Assembly (NCBI GenBank): GCA_016744795.1
Contig: JADGDR010000005.1
Location: 124,001 to 188,000, forward strand
Origin: Sulfurospirillum sp.
Lineage (GTDB): Bacteria; Campylobacterota; Campylobacteria; Campylobacterales; Sulfurospirillaceae
Length of the DNA: 64,000 nt
Direction: 5' to 3'
A program made the translations under genes and the position numbers. Positions 52,026 through 60,622 of this stretch are shown here, piece after piece (the stretch's first letter is position 1; the number at the start of each line of letters is the position of its first letter). The notes beneath the pieces were generated by a model, which saw only the letters and a program-made list of their open reading frames with translations, was not told the DNA's origin and ran no database searches.

Positions 52026-53462
52026 TTATCCTACGCTTCCCTCTAGGGTTACGTTTAATAATGCTCTTGCTTCTACAGCAAATTCCATAGGTAATTTTCC
52101 TAAAACTTCTTTACAAAATCCATTTACAATCATTGAAACGGCATCTTCTTCACTAAGACCTCTTTGCATAAGGTAGAAAAGTTGTTCATCGCTTATCTTT
52201 GAAGTAGTCGCTTCATGCTCTATATTTGCACTAGAATTATGTACATTTATATAGGGAAATGTATGAGCTCTTGCATTTGGACCAATAATAAGTGAATCAC
52301 ATTGGGTAAAGTTACGGGCATTTTTTGCCTTTGAGCCAACTTTTACTAAACCTCTATAAGCATTTAAACCTTTTAAAGCTGATATTCCTTTAGAAATAAT
52401 AGTTGATTTAGTGTTTTTACCTATATGAATCATTTTTGAACCTGTATCAGCTTGTTGAGCTTTAGTTGTAATTGCAACTGAGTAAAACTCTCCTACTGAG
52501 TTGTCGCCTGCGAGTATACAGCTTGGGTATTTCCAAGTGATAGCCGAACCAGTTTCTACTTGAGTCCAACTTATTTTTGAATTATCACCCTTACAAATTC
52601 CTCTTTTGGTTACAAAATTATAAATCCCACCTTTGCCGTTTTCATCACCAGGGTACCAATTTTGAATAGTTGAGTAGTTTATTTGAGCATCTTTGAGCGC
52701 TATAAGTTCCACAACAGCAGCGTGGAGTTGGTTTTCATCACGGCTTGGTGCTGAACAGCCTTCATTATACGAAACATAACTTCCTTCATCTGCAATAATA
52801 AGTGTACGTTCAAATTGACCAGTTCCAATGGCATTAATACGAAAGTAAGTAGAAAGCTCCATGGGACAGCGAACACCCTTAGGTATATATACAAAAGTTC
52901 CATCAGTAAACACAGCTGCGTTTAGAGCTGCAAAATAGTTGTCACTCATAGGAACAACAGAAAAAAGATATTTTTCAACTAATTTTCTATGATTTTTAAT
53001 GGCATCAGAGATGGAACAAAAGATGATTCCCAAATCTCCAAGTTGTTTTTCAAAAGTTGTTTTAATTGATACTGAATCAAAAACAGCATCAACAGCAACT
53101 CCCGCAAGCATTTTTTGCTCTTCTAAGGGGATGCCTAATTTTTCATAAGTTTTTAATAGTTCAGGCTCTACATCATCCATAGAATCAAGTTTTTGTTTTG
53201 GTGCTGAAAAATATGATATATTTTGATAATCTATTTTTGGATGAACTATACTAGACCAATGGGGTTCTTGCATTTTTTGCCAAATATCAAAAGATTTGTT
53301 TCTTTTGTCTAACATCCACGAAGGTTCATCTTTCTTTGCTGAAATAAATTTAATTACATTTTTATTTAAGCCTTTTTCTATGGTATCAGATTCTATATTT
53401 GTAGTAAATCCTAGAGAATACTCATTTTCTAGGACATCAATTATATTTTTATTGGCTCCCAT
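52026..53462 (-). CDS. sufB: Fe-S cluster assembly protein SufB
   Basis: [61 protein letters not shown]. Confidence 0.97.
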   Translation of the reverse strand: MGANKNIIDVLENEYSLGFTTNIESDTIEKGLNKNVIKFISAKKDEPSWMLDKRNKSFDIWQKMQEPHWSSIVHPKIDYQNISYFSAPKQKLDSMDDVEPELLKTYEKLGIPLEEQKMLAGVAVDAVFDSVSIKTTFEKQLGDLGIIFCSISDAIKNHRKLVEKYLFSVVPMSDNYFAALNAAVFTDGTFVYIPKGVRCPMELSTYFRINAIGTGQFERTLIIADEGSYVSYNEGCSAPSRDENQLHAAVVELIALKDAQINYSTIQNWYPGDENGKGGIYNFVTKRGICKGDNSKISWTQVETGSAITWKYPSCILAGDNSVGEFYSVAITTKAQQADTGSKMIHIGKNTKSTIISKGISALKGLNAYRGLVKVGSKAKNARNFTQCDSLIIGPNARAHTFPYINVHNSSANIEHEATTSKISDEQLFYLMQRGLSEEDAVSMIVNGFCKEVLGKLPMEFAVEARALLNVTLEGSVG

Positions 53463-53479
53463 AATTTACCTTTCTTTCT

Positions 53480-53504
53480 AATTAAGACTAGATTAGTCTT
53501 AATT
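53480..53504. promoter_or_regulatory. 25-bp operator-like inverted repeat just upstream of sufB
   Basis: AATTAAGACTA-GAT-TAGTCTTAATT, 11-bp perfect arms, about 18 nt upstream of the sufB start. Confidence 0.7.
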
Positions 53505-53597
53505 TATAAATAAAAAGTAAATAGTGTTAATTATATCTAGTTGTTTTGCTACTTGTTAAACATAATTAATCCAAATAAAATCATCAATAAGCCCACT

Positions 53598-54365
53598 TTA
53601 TTTAATAATAAATGGAATACTCATGCAAGTAAGACCAGCTTCTGCTTTTACAAACTCTGTAATGTCAGTTGATTTCACTTTATAACCTAAAGATTTAACA
53701 ATTTCAATTGTTTTTGGAAATGCTGAGTTCATGCAAATAGTGTCGTTTATCTTTAATATGTTAGCTCCAAAAGGCTCTTCCTTTGGTATTACAATTTGTG
53801 AAAATCCTGAGAACACTTTAGAATCTACCCATGAAGGATTAATTAGTAATGTTTTTTCATCTAATGCAGTACAACCTGTTTTCAGGTGTAAACATCCTGA
53901 AACTTTTACACTTATAACCTCATAACCGTAAGGAGACATAATTTCTCTTAATGCTCTAATCCCTTGTGCATTTGTTCTTGTAGATTTGCCAACAAAAATA
54001 CGCTTACCTATTTTAAGAACATCACCACCTTCAATCTTAGCTGGTAACTCTATTTTTTTGACTTCGCGGTGCTTTTTAAAAAACATTTCCATTACTTCAC
54101 TCTCTTTACGGCGTGATTCAACACCCATAGAAGTTAATACTGCAATTTCATCAAAAACAATAATAGGGTCTTCAACAAATACACTATCAGGTAAATCTAT
54201 GTTTTGTTCAAGTGTGATAACTTTAGCATCACAAGATTCTATCATTGTTTGATAATTTTGATGCTCTTTTTGAGCTTTTTTTATATCAATTGCTTTAGTA
54301 TTTAAAAAAGTAAGTTCACATTGCTCTAGTGAAGGAGATGGTAGATGGGTAATAACATTTAACAT
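53598..54365 (-). CDS. Dimethylarginine dimethylaminohydrolase / arginine deiminase-like amidinotransferase
   Basis: LPDSVFVEDPIIVFDE, KIEGGDVLKIGKRIFVG, SGCLHLKTGCTAL, AGLTCMSIPF; start moved to MLNVITHLPSP. Confidence 0.88.
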   Translation of the reverse strand: MLNVITHLPSPSLEQCELTFLNTKAIDIKKAQKEHQNYQTMIESCDAKVITLEQNIDLPDSVFVEDPIIVFDEIAVLTSMGVESRRKESEVMEMFFKKHREVKKIELPAKIEGGDVLKIGKRIFVGKSTRTNAQGIRALREIMSPYGYEVISVKVSGCLHLKTGCTALDEKTLLINPSWVDSKVFSGFSQIVIPKEEPFGANILKINDTICMNSAFPKTIEIVKSLGYKVKSTDITEFVKAEAGLTCMSIPFIIK

Positions 54366-54457
54366 TATAAAATCCTTATTAAAATAATTTAAGACATTAT
54401 GCCTATATTTTTCTTTGAGTTTTAACATATTTTCGCTGTAGTTTGAGAGTATTTTAT

Positions 54458-54486
54458 TTTATTCTTATAATTATTATAAGAATAAA
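54458..54486. promoter_or_regulatory. Inverted repeat (13-bp arms, 3-bp spacer) in the DDAH-hydrogenase divergent region
   Basis: TTTATTCTTATAA-TTA-TTATAAGAATAAA. Confidence 0.6.
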
Positions 54487-54611
54487 TACAAATAATTGAT
54501 TTATCTTGTTTTTTGTCACAAAATTTAGTTATACTTCTTTAGTCTTAAATGTTGCAGCTTTGCTGTTTGTTATAACCACAATGTGGTTTTAGATATTGAG
54601 GATGTTATATT

Positions 54612-56375
54612 GTGTATTTATTTACTATTTTAGTAGGTTTACCCATAGTTTTGGCCGTTGGGCTTTGGTGGATACCATTTAGGTTTTTACAAGCATTTAT
54701 GTTTGTTTTTTCCTTTTTCGTCTCCTTATGTTCTGCTCTACTCTTTTTATCCCCTTCAACTTTTTCTTTTTCACTTGGTTCCTTCTTCTCAACAGCTGTC
54801 ATTGTTATTGATACTTTGTTGATACTTTATTTCTTAAAAGAGGGTTTAGGACTTAAAGATAAAAGAGTATGGATATTGGCTTTAATTCAATTAGGACTTT
54901 TTTCCCTAGTTGAATCTTCTATAGGTAGCAATTACGGTCGCGCGGATTTTATAATAGATGAGTTAAGTACATTTATGTTTACAGTCATAAACATAGTAGG
55001 CTCATTAATAGTAGTATATGCTGTTTGGTATATAGATAAAGAGTCCATAAGTGAAAATAGAAAACGCTTTTTTCTATGTGTACTCATACTATTTTTATCT
55101 GTTATGAATTTAATAGTTGCAACAAACTCTTTGATGCTTTTCTTCTTACTCTTTGAATTAACTACTTTAGCATCATACCTATTAATTGGTTTTAGAAAAA
55201 ATGAAATTAGTATCCATAACGCATTAAAAGCCTTATGGATGAACCAAATAGGTGGTGTATTTATATTGATAGCTGTTATTTTAGGAATATTCTACAAAAC
55301 AGCACCATATTTTGATGGTTTAATGGAAAATGGCAGTATGCTTGTAGTCGTTTCACTCATAGCAATGGCTGGTCTTGTTAAGGGTGCTCAAATACCATTT
55401 GATAGTTGGCTTTTAGGTGCTATGGTTGCACCATCTCCTGTAAGTGCCATTTTACACTCTGCAACTATGGTTAAACTAGCTCCTTTTGTTATCTTAAAAC
55501 TTGCTCCAGCTTATGAACATACAATTGTTGGACAATCCATTATGGTTTTTGGCTCTTTCGTTTTTGTTATTGCTGGTTTGTATGGACTCTCACGAGATAA
55601 TTTTAAAGAAATATTAGGTTATTCAACTATTTCACTTTTGGGTTTAATGATTGCTATGGCTACTATTGTTGGAAATGAGCATAAAGATATACTTTATATA
55701 ATTATATTTTTCCATGCTATTTCAAAAGCTTTACTATTTTTACTTGCTGGAATTTTAGAAAAAAATCATAATGTTAAAAATATAAGTGATATGGATGGAC
55801 TATTACATAAAGCACCTCTTAGCACTAGTATGATTATGATTGGTTTTGCTACGATAACTCTTCCTCCATTTGGATTGTTTTTTGGTAAACTATTTTCCAT
55901 AGAACTAGTTGCTAGCAATATGAGAAGTGATCCAACTTACCTTTTTCTTTTAGCAGCACTAGCGGTTGGGTCTGCTATATTGATTTTATTGTATTTTAAA
56001 GTAGCCTCGTTGTTGTTTTCAAAAAATGCAAAAGATGAAGCTTATTGTAGTGAAAAGCCTTTTACTTGTGAAATGATTTCTCCTTATATCTTTACCCTTT
56101 TATTGATGTGTTCTGCATTTTTAATTGTTTTTGGTGGTATTGAGATTCCATTAATATATATTTTAGGCTCTTTATTATTGATTTTTGTTATTCCTTTTTG
56201 GCTAAAAATAGACCCATTCAAAAATGTAGATAGGGTAAAAGAGTACCATTGTGGTGAACAAGGACATTTTGGTGTAGCTCAATGGTCATTTAGTTTTACA
56301 AATGGCATAGAAAAAACAATACTATTAACAGGAATTGTTGCTTTTATTGCTATCGCTTTAGGAGGCTTATTATGA
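54612..56375 (+). CDS. Group 4 hydrogenase membrane subunit, NuoL/HyfB/CooM-like antiporter protein
   Basis: LLFFELTTLASYLLIGFRKNEISIHNALKALWMNQIGGV, GLVKGAQIPFDSWLLGAMVAPSPVSAILHSATMVKLAPF. Confidence 0.92.
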   Translation: MYLFTILVGLPIVLAVGLWWIPFRFLQAFMFVFSFFVSLCSALLFLSPSTFSFSLGSFFSTAVIVIDTLLILYFLKEGLGLKDKRVWILALIQLGLFSLVESSIGSNYGRADFIIDELSTFMFTVINIVGSLIVVYAVWYIDKESISENRKRFFLCVLILFLSVMNLIVATNSLMLFFLLFELTTLASYLLIGFRKNEISIHNALKALWMNQIGGVFILIAVILGIFYKTAPYFDGLMENGSMLVVVSLIAMAGLVKGAQIPFDSWLLGAMVAPSPVSAILHSATMVKLAPFVILKLAPAYEHTIVGQSIMVFGSFVFVIAGLYGLSRDNFKEILGYSTISLLGLMIAMATIVGNEHKDILYIIIFFHAISKALLFLLAGILEKNHNVKNISDMDGLLHKAPLSTSMIMIGFATITLPPFGLFFGKLFSIELVASNMRSDPTYLFLLAALAVGSAILILLYFKVASLLFSKNAKDEAYCSEKPFTCEMISPYIFTLLLMCSAFLIVFGGIEIPLIYILGSLLLIFVIPFWLKIDPFKNVDRVKEYHCGEQGHFGVAQWSFSFTNGIEKTILLTGIVAFIAIALGGLL

Positions 56376-57193
56376 GTTGGTTTTTAGCACTATTTGCCCC
56401 TGTTTTTGGCACTTTGGTCTCTGGAATTGACAGAGTAGTAAGAGCTAGAATGCAACGACGACTTGGTCCTCCATTGATGCAACCATTTTATGATATGTTT
56501 AAACTTCTAGACAAACGCCCAATGATGGTTCATAAACTCCATATCGTCTTGGGAGTTATGCACTTTATGGCACTTTGGGCTAGTATTGCTCTATTTATGT
56601 TTGGTGGTCATCTATTGTATATTATTTTTACACATCTTTTAAGTGTAATATTTTTGATTTTAGCAGGATATAGCGTTCGTTCACCTTATTCTCACTTGGG
56701 AGCAAACCGTGAGCTTTTAGCATTGTTTGCATATGAGCCTATACTTATTTTGATGGCAGTTGGTTTTTATTTAACTTGTGGCAGTTTTGAAGTTTCGGTT
56801 ATAACTTCCAATTCTCCAGCCATTGTCTCCATGCCTTTAATGTTTATAGCACTTTTAATTTTGTTACCACTTAAGCTAAAAAAATCTCCTTTTGATGCAC
56901 CAGAAGCTCATCAAGAGTTATGTGGTGGTGTAGAGATAGAATATAGCGGTTTCTTTTATGAAGTAATCTATGTGTCTAAAATGACAGAGATAATTTTTGT
57001 ATATGCACTTGTGTTTTTATTTGCAGGTCAAAATATACTTTTAGGAATTATCTTAGTTACTGGTTCTTTCTTTCTGGTAAATGCAGTAGATAATGCAACA
57101 GGAAGAATACGAATAGATCATTTAGTAAAAAAAGTGTATGCCACTGCTTTTGTCTTGGCTCTATTGGCACTTGGATGGATTAGTTATGTTTGA
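56372..57193 (+). CDS. Group 4 hydrogenase membrane subunit, NuoH/HyfC/CooK-like
   Basis: DRVVRARMQRRLGPPLMQPFYDMFKLL; KSPFDAPEAHQELCGGVEIEYSGF. Confidence 0.94.
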   Translation: MSWFLALFAPVFGTLVSGIDRVVRARMQRRLGPPLMQPFYDMFKLLDKRPMMVHKLHIVLGVMHFMALWASIALFMFGGHLLYIIFTHLLSVIFLILAGYSVRSPYSHLGANRELLALFAYEPILILMAVGFYLTCGSFEVSVITSNSPAIVSMPLMFIALLILLPLKLKKSPFDAPEAHQELCGGVEIEYSGFFYEVIYVSKMTEIIFVYALVFLFAGQNILLGIILVTGSFFLVNAVDNATGRIRIDHLVKKVYATAFVLALLALGWISYV

Positions 57194-57707
57194 AAAATTT
57201 AGAAAAAAATCGCCTTGGATTTTACATTATAATGCGGGAAGTTGTAATGGGTGCGATATAGAAATATTGGCCTCATTAGCTCCAAAATATGACTTAGAAC
57301 GTTTTGGTATCATCAATACTGGTAATCCTAAACAAAGTGATATTTTACTAGTTACAGGTCCTGTCACACTAAAAAGTAGAGAACGTTTAGTTGAACTTTA
57401 CTCACAAATGCCAGAACCAAAGGTAGTTGTGGCTATTGGTGTTTGTACATGTACAGGTGGTGTTTTTAGAAAAATGTACAATGTAAAAGCGGGTGTTGAC
57501 AGATATGTTCCTGTAGATGTTTATGTACCAGGTTGTGCTTCAAGTCCTGATCAAATCATAGATGGAGTTGTTCAAGCATTGGCTATATTGGAAGAAAAAA
57601 GTAAGGACATAGAAAAACCAAAACGTCTTTTTGGTGAACTTACAAATAATTCAATATTTACAAACAGAAGAGAAATGGCAAAAAAGATAAAACATGAAAA
57701 AAATTGA
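57186..57707 (+). CDS. Group 4 hydrogenase small subunit, NuoB/CooL-like
   Basis: HYNAGSCNGCDIEILASLAPKYDLERFGI, IGVCTCTGGVF, VYVPGCASSPDQIIDGVV; start ATG at 57186. Confidence 0.94.
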   Translation: MFEKFRKKSPWILHYNAGSCNGCDIEILASLAPKYDLERFGIINTGNPKQSDILLVTGPVTLKSRERLVELYSQMPEPKVVVAIGVCTCTGGVFRKMYNVKAGVDRYVPVDVYVPGCASSPDQIIDGVVQALAILEEKSKDIEKPKRLFGELTNNSIFTNRREMAKKIKHEKN

Positions 57708-58035
57708 AACAAATAGTGAGAATTTAAAAGATGATATTAGTGCATTTTATGATTACAAAATATGGCATTATATCACAGTAAATGGTGTAGATTTAGGAGA
57801 TAAGATGGAAATCCAATATCTATTTAAAAAGTATGGCAATAAGGAAGAGGTGGTATGTTACTTTTTAACCATGGATTATGAAAAGGAGATTCCTAGCATA
57901 GTCTCAATCATTCCTTCTGCTTACCTAGGTGAAGGGGAGGTTGTTGATATGTTTGGTGTTAAAATCAAAGAAATACCTAAAGGACTTCTACTTGAAGAAG
58001 ATTCTTGTCAAGCCCCATTGAGGAAAGCACAATGA
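57694..58035 (+). CDS. Group 4 hydrogenase NuoC/CooU-like subunit
   Basis: Position between small and large subunits; IPSIVSIIPSAYLGEGEVVDMFGVKIKEIPKGLLLEED. Confidence 0.82.
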   Translation: MKKIETNSENLKDDISAFYDYKIWHYITVNGVDLGDKMEIQYLFKKYGNKEEVVCYFLTMDYEKEIPSIVSIIPSAYLGEGEVVDMFGVKIKEIPKGLLLEEDSCQAPLRKAQ

Positions 58036-59117
58036 AAAAAACTATAAACATTCCTTATGGCTCACAGCATATTGCTCTACTAGAGCCTGTAAGGTTTCAG
58101 TTTGAAACGCAAAATGAAAAAATTGTTGGTGTAAAAGCAGATATAGGATATGTTCATCGTGGTATTGAAAAAGCTTGTACAAGTACCTTTGAATATAAAC
58201 AGATACCAAGTGTAGTTGCTAGGGTTTGTGGTTTGTGTGCTATAACTCACTCTTTAACTTATGTTATGGCCGTTGAGCAGATAATAGATGTTAATGTAAG
58301 TGAAAAAGCAAAATACCTAAGAATGCTGATGGTAGAGCTTGATCGCATTCATTCTCATATGCTTTGTCTTTCACATACAGCTGAAAATGCTGGTTATGAA
58401 GCACTTTTTATGCAGATTATGGCTGATCGTGAAATCATAATGGATATTCAAGAGGCAATATCTGGAAATAGAGTTCAGTTTGATTTTGTTTGTATTGGTG
58501 GTGTTAACCGTGATATAACTGATGAAATTGTTAAATTTATAATAAAAAGTTTAAATGAGTTGCAACCTAAGATAGAAGATATATTTGATATGTTTGAAAA
58601 CAATTGGAGTTTATCTTTAAAATATAAAGGAATAGGAGCCATCACAAAAGAGAATGCATCCATATATAATGCTCTAGGACCCCTTGCACGTGCAGCAGGA
58701 CTTGAAACAGATGTAAGAGCTGAAAGTGACTATTATCCATATGAAAAGATAGGATACAAAATGATTTTAGAACAAACTGGTGACATATATGGACGTAATC
58801 GTGTACGACTAAGAGAGATACTTTCTAGTATAGACATGATTAAAAATATTTTATGTGACATTCCAGAGGGAAATATCATAGAAAAAGTAAAAGGTAAGCC
58901 AAATGGTGAATCAGTTGCTAGACTTGAAGCGCCTAGGGGAGAAATTTTTTATTATCTTAAAGGAGTTAAACAAGCCATGTTAGATAGGGTTCGCACAAAA
59001 ACACCAACATTTTCTGGTATTCCTGCGATGGTTGAGATATTTAAAGGACAAGAGTATGGAGACGTTCCAGCAATACTAGCTTCCTTTGATCCATGTATGA
59101 GTTGTACAGCGAAATGA
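58032..59117 (+). CDS. Group 4 NiFe hydrogenase large subunit (CooH/HyfG/EchE-like)
   Basis: L1 RVCGLCAITH and L2 DPCMSC near the C-terminus; start MKKTINIPYGSQHIALLEPVRF. Confidence 0.95.
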   Translation: MKKTINIPYGSQHIALLEPVRFQFETQNEKIVGVKADIGYVHRGIEKACTSTFEYKQIPSVVARVCGLCAITHSLTYVMAVEQIIDVNVSEKAKYLRMLMVELDRIHSHMLCLSHTAENAGYEALFMQIMADREIIMDIQEAISGNRVQFDFVCIGGVNRDITDEIVKFIIKSLNELQPKIEDIFDMFENNWSLSLKYKGIGAITKENASIYNALGPLARAAGLETDVRAESDYYPYEKIGYKMILEQTGDIYGRNRVRLREILSSIDMIKNILCDIPEGNIIEKVKGKPNGESVARLEAPRGEIFYYLKGVKQAMLDRVRTKTPTFSGIPAMVEIFKGQEYGDVPAILASFDPCMSCTAK

Positions 59118-59530
59118 TAAGTGCAATAACAAAAGCTTTTAGTAATTTACTAAAAAAGCCATATACATGTAACTATCCAGTTACTCCTGTTATCAAACCA
59201 AAAAACTATCGTGGTTTGATTAAATTTAATGATGAATACTGTATTTGGTGCGATAAGTGTGAAAAAGTTTGTCCTCCAAATGCAATAATCTTTAAACAGT
59301 TTGAAGATGGTCATAAAGTCTATAACTACAATCCATATTTATGTATTTATTGTGGAGATTGTATACGAGCTTGTCCTAAAACTGGTGATGCACTTTGGCA
59401 ATGTGAAGAAAAAGGATTGCCTTCTATCTCTAAAGATGCTCCAAATGATGATTGGTTTATTTTGGAAAAAGAAGCTAAACAGAGCCGTGAGAATTACAAG
59501 GCAATAAAAGCTGCAAAAAAGAAGAGCTAA
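59114..59530 (+). CDS. Group 4 hydrogenase 2x[4Fe-4S] ferredoxin subunit (CooX/HyfH-like)
   Basis: CIWCDKCEKVCPPNAI, CIYCGDCIRACPKTGDALWQC; ATGA overlap with the large-subunit stop. Confidence 0.92.
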   Translation: MISAITKAFSNLLKKPYTCNYPVTPVIKPKNYRGLIKFNDEYCIWCDKCEKVCPPNAIIFKQFEDGHKVYNYNPYLCIYCGDCIRACPKTGDALWQCEEKGLPSISKDAPNDDWFILEKEAKQSRENYKAIKAAKKKS

Positions 59531-59536
59531 ATATTT

Positions 59537-59579
59537 GAGAAATTAAGATTATATTTATATATACCTATCTTAATTTCTC
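59537..59579 (+). terminator. Hairpin after the hydrogenase operon
   Basis: gagaaattaagat (59537-59549) / atcttaatttctc (59567-59579), 13-bp perfect arms. Confidence 0.65.
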
Positions 59580-59721
59580 TAAATTCTTAATCTCAGAGTC
59601 AATGAGAAAGACATCTTGTGTTGTAATACAGTATTTATCTTAATACTTTTCATAATTTAAATCATGTAAACATTAGTAATACATAAAAATTAGTGTATAA
59701 TTGCAAAAATTTAGGATTATT

Positions 59722-60426
59722 ATGAACAAAAGTTTTATAACAAATTTACTTAGTGTGGCTCTTATTGGGGTCTCTTTTTTACTAGCTGCTCCATATCACA
59801 ATGCAGTTTTATATACAGGGTTATTTGCACTCTCCGGGGCAGTTACAAATCAGATTGCTATACATATGTTATTTGAAAAAGTTCCTTTTCTTTATGGAAG
59901 TGGTGTAATTCTTCTTCGTTTTGAGGCTTTTAAAGCTTCTATAAAAGATTTAATGATGAATCAGTTTTTTACAAAAGATCAACTCAATGATTTTTTTGAA
60001 AAAGAAGAGAAAAATTTAGACTTAGAACCTATCATTCAAAATGCTGATTTTTCTCCTGCTTATGATGCTTTGGCAAAAACAATTATGGAATCTCAATTTG
60101 GAGGTATGCTTGGCATGTTTGGCGGAGAAAAAGCACTTGAAACTATGAGAGAACCTTTTACAAATAAACTAAAAGTGGCTGTCGTTACTATAGCAAAAAG
60201 TGATTCATTTAATGAGCAAATCAAATTACACTTACAAGACTCATCACTAAGTGATGATATGCTTTCTTCTATAGAAGTTGTTATAGATGCTAGACTTGAA
60301 GAGTTAACCCCAGTTATGGTTAAAGAAATAGTTCAAACTTTTATGAGAGAACACTTGGGTTGGCTTGTAGTTTGGGGTGGTTTCTTTGGTGGACTAATTG
60401 GATTAGTCTCTAGTTTCTTACTTTAG
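59722..60426 (+). CDS. DUF445 family membrane protein
   Basis: TGLFALSGAVTNQIAIHMLFEKVPFLYGSGVILLRFEAFK; C-terminal TM GWLVVWGGFFGGLIGLVSSFLL. Confidence 0.75.
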   Translation: MNKSFITNLLSVALIGVSFLLAAPYHNAVLYTGLFALSGAVTNQIAIHMLFEKVPFLYGSGVILLRFEAFKASIKDLMMNQFFTKDQLNDFFEKEEKNLDLEPIIQNADFSPAYDALAKTIMESQFGGMLGMFGGEKALETMREPFTNKLKVAVVTIAKSDSFNEQIKLHLQDSSLSDDMLSSIEVVIDARLEELTPVMVKEIVQTFMREHLGWLVVWGGFFGGLIGLVSSFLL

Positions 60427-60563
60427 CCAATCAATCACGCGGAATATACCCTATAAACTAGTCAAATTTTAATTCAGTAATTGAGATAAAATAATGCTTT
60501 AGCTTACGTGAAATGTATATATTTTATCTTGAACTGTATTAAAACTGATATTATCTTTAGTTC

Positions 60564-60591
60564 ATATTTTCTTTACATGTAAAGAAAATAT
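60564..60591. repeat. Perfect 28-bp palindrome with TTTACATGTAAA core
   Basis: atattttctttacatgtaaagaaaatat, about 31 nt upstream of the NMT1-GGDEF start. Confidence 0.85.
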
Positions 60592-60622
60592 ATGATACAA
60601 TAGTATATTGGAGGATGAGCTA

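Noticed and set aside
54545-54600. Small inverted repeats GCAGC…GCTG and AACCACAATGTGGTT upstream of the hydrogenase operon
   Set aside because: Short arms; could be chance, weaker than the 54458-54486 repeat
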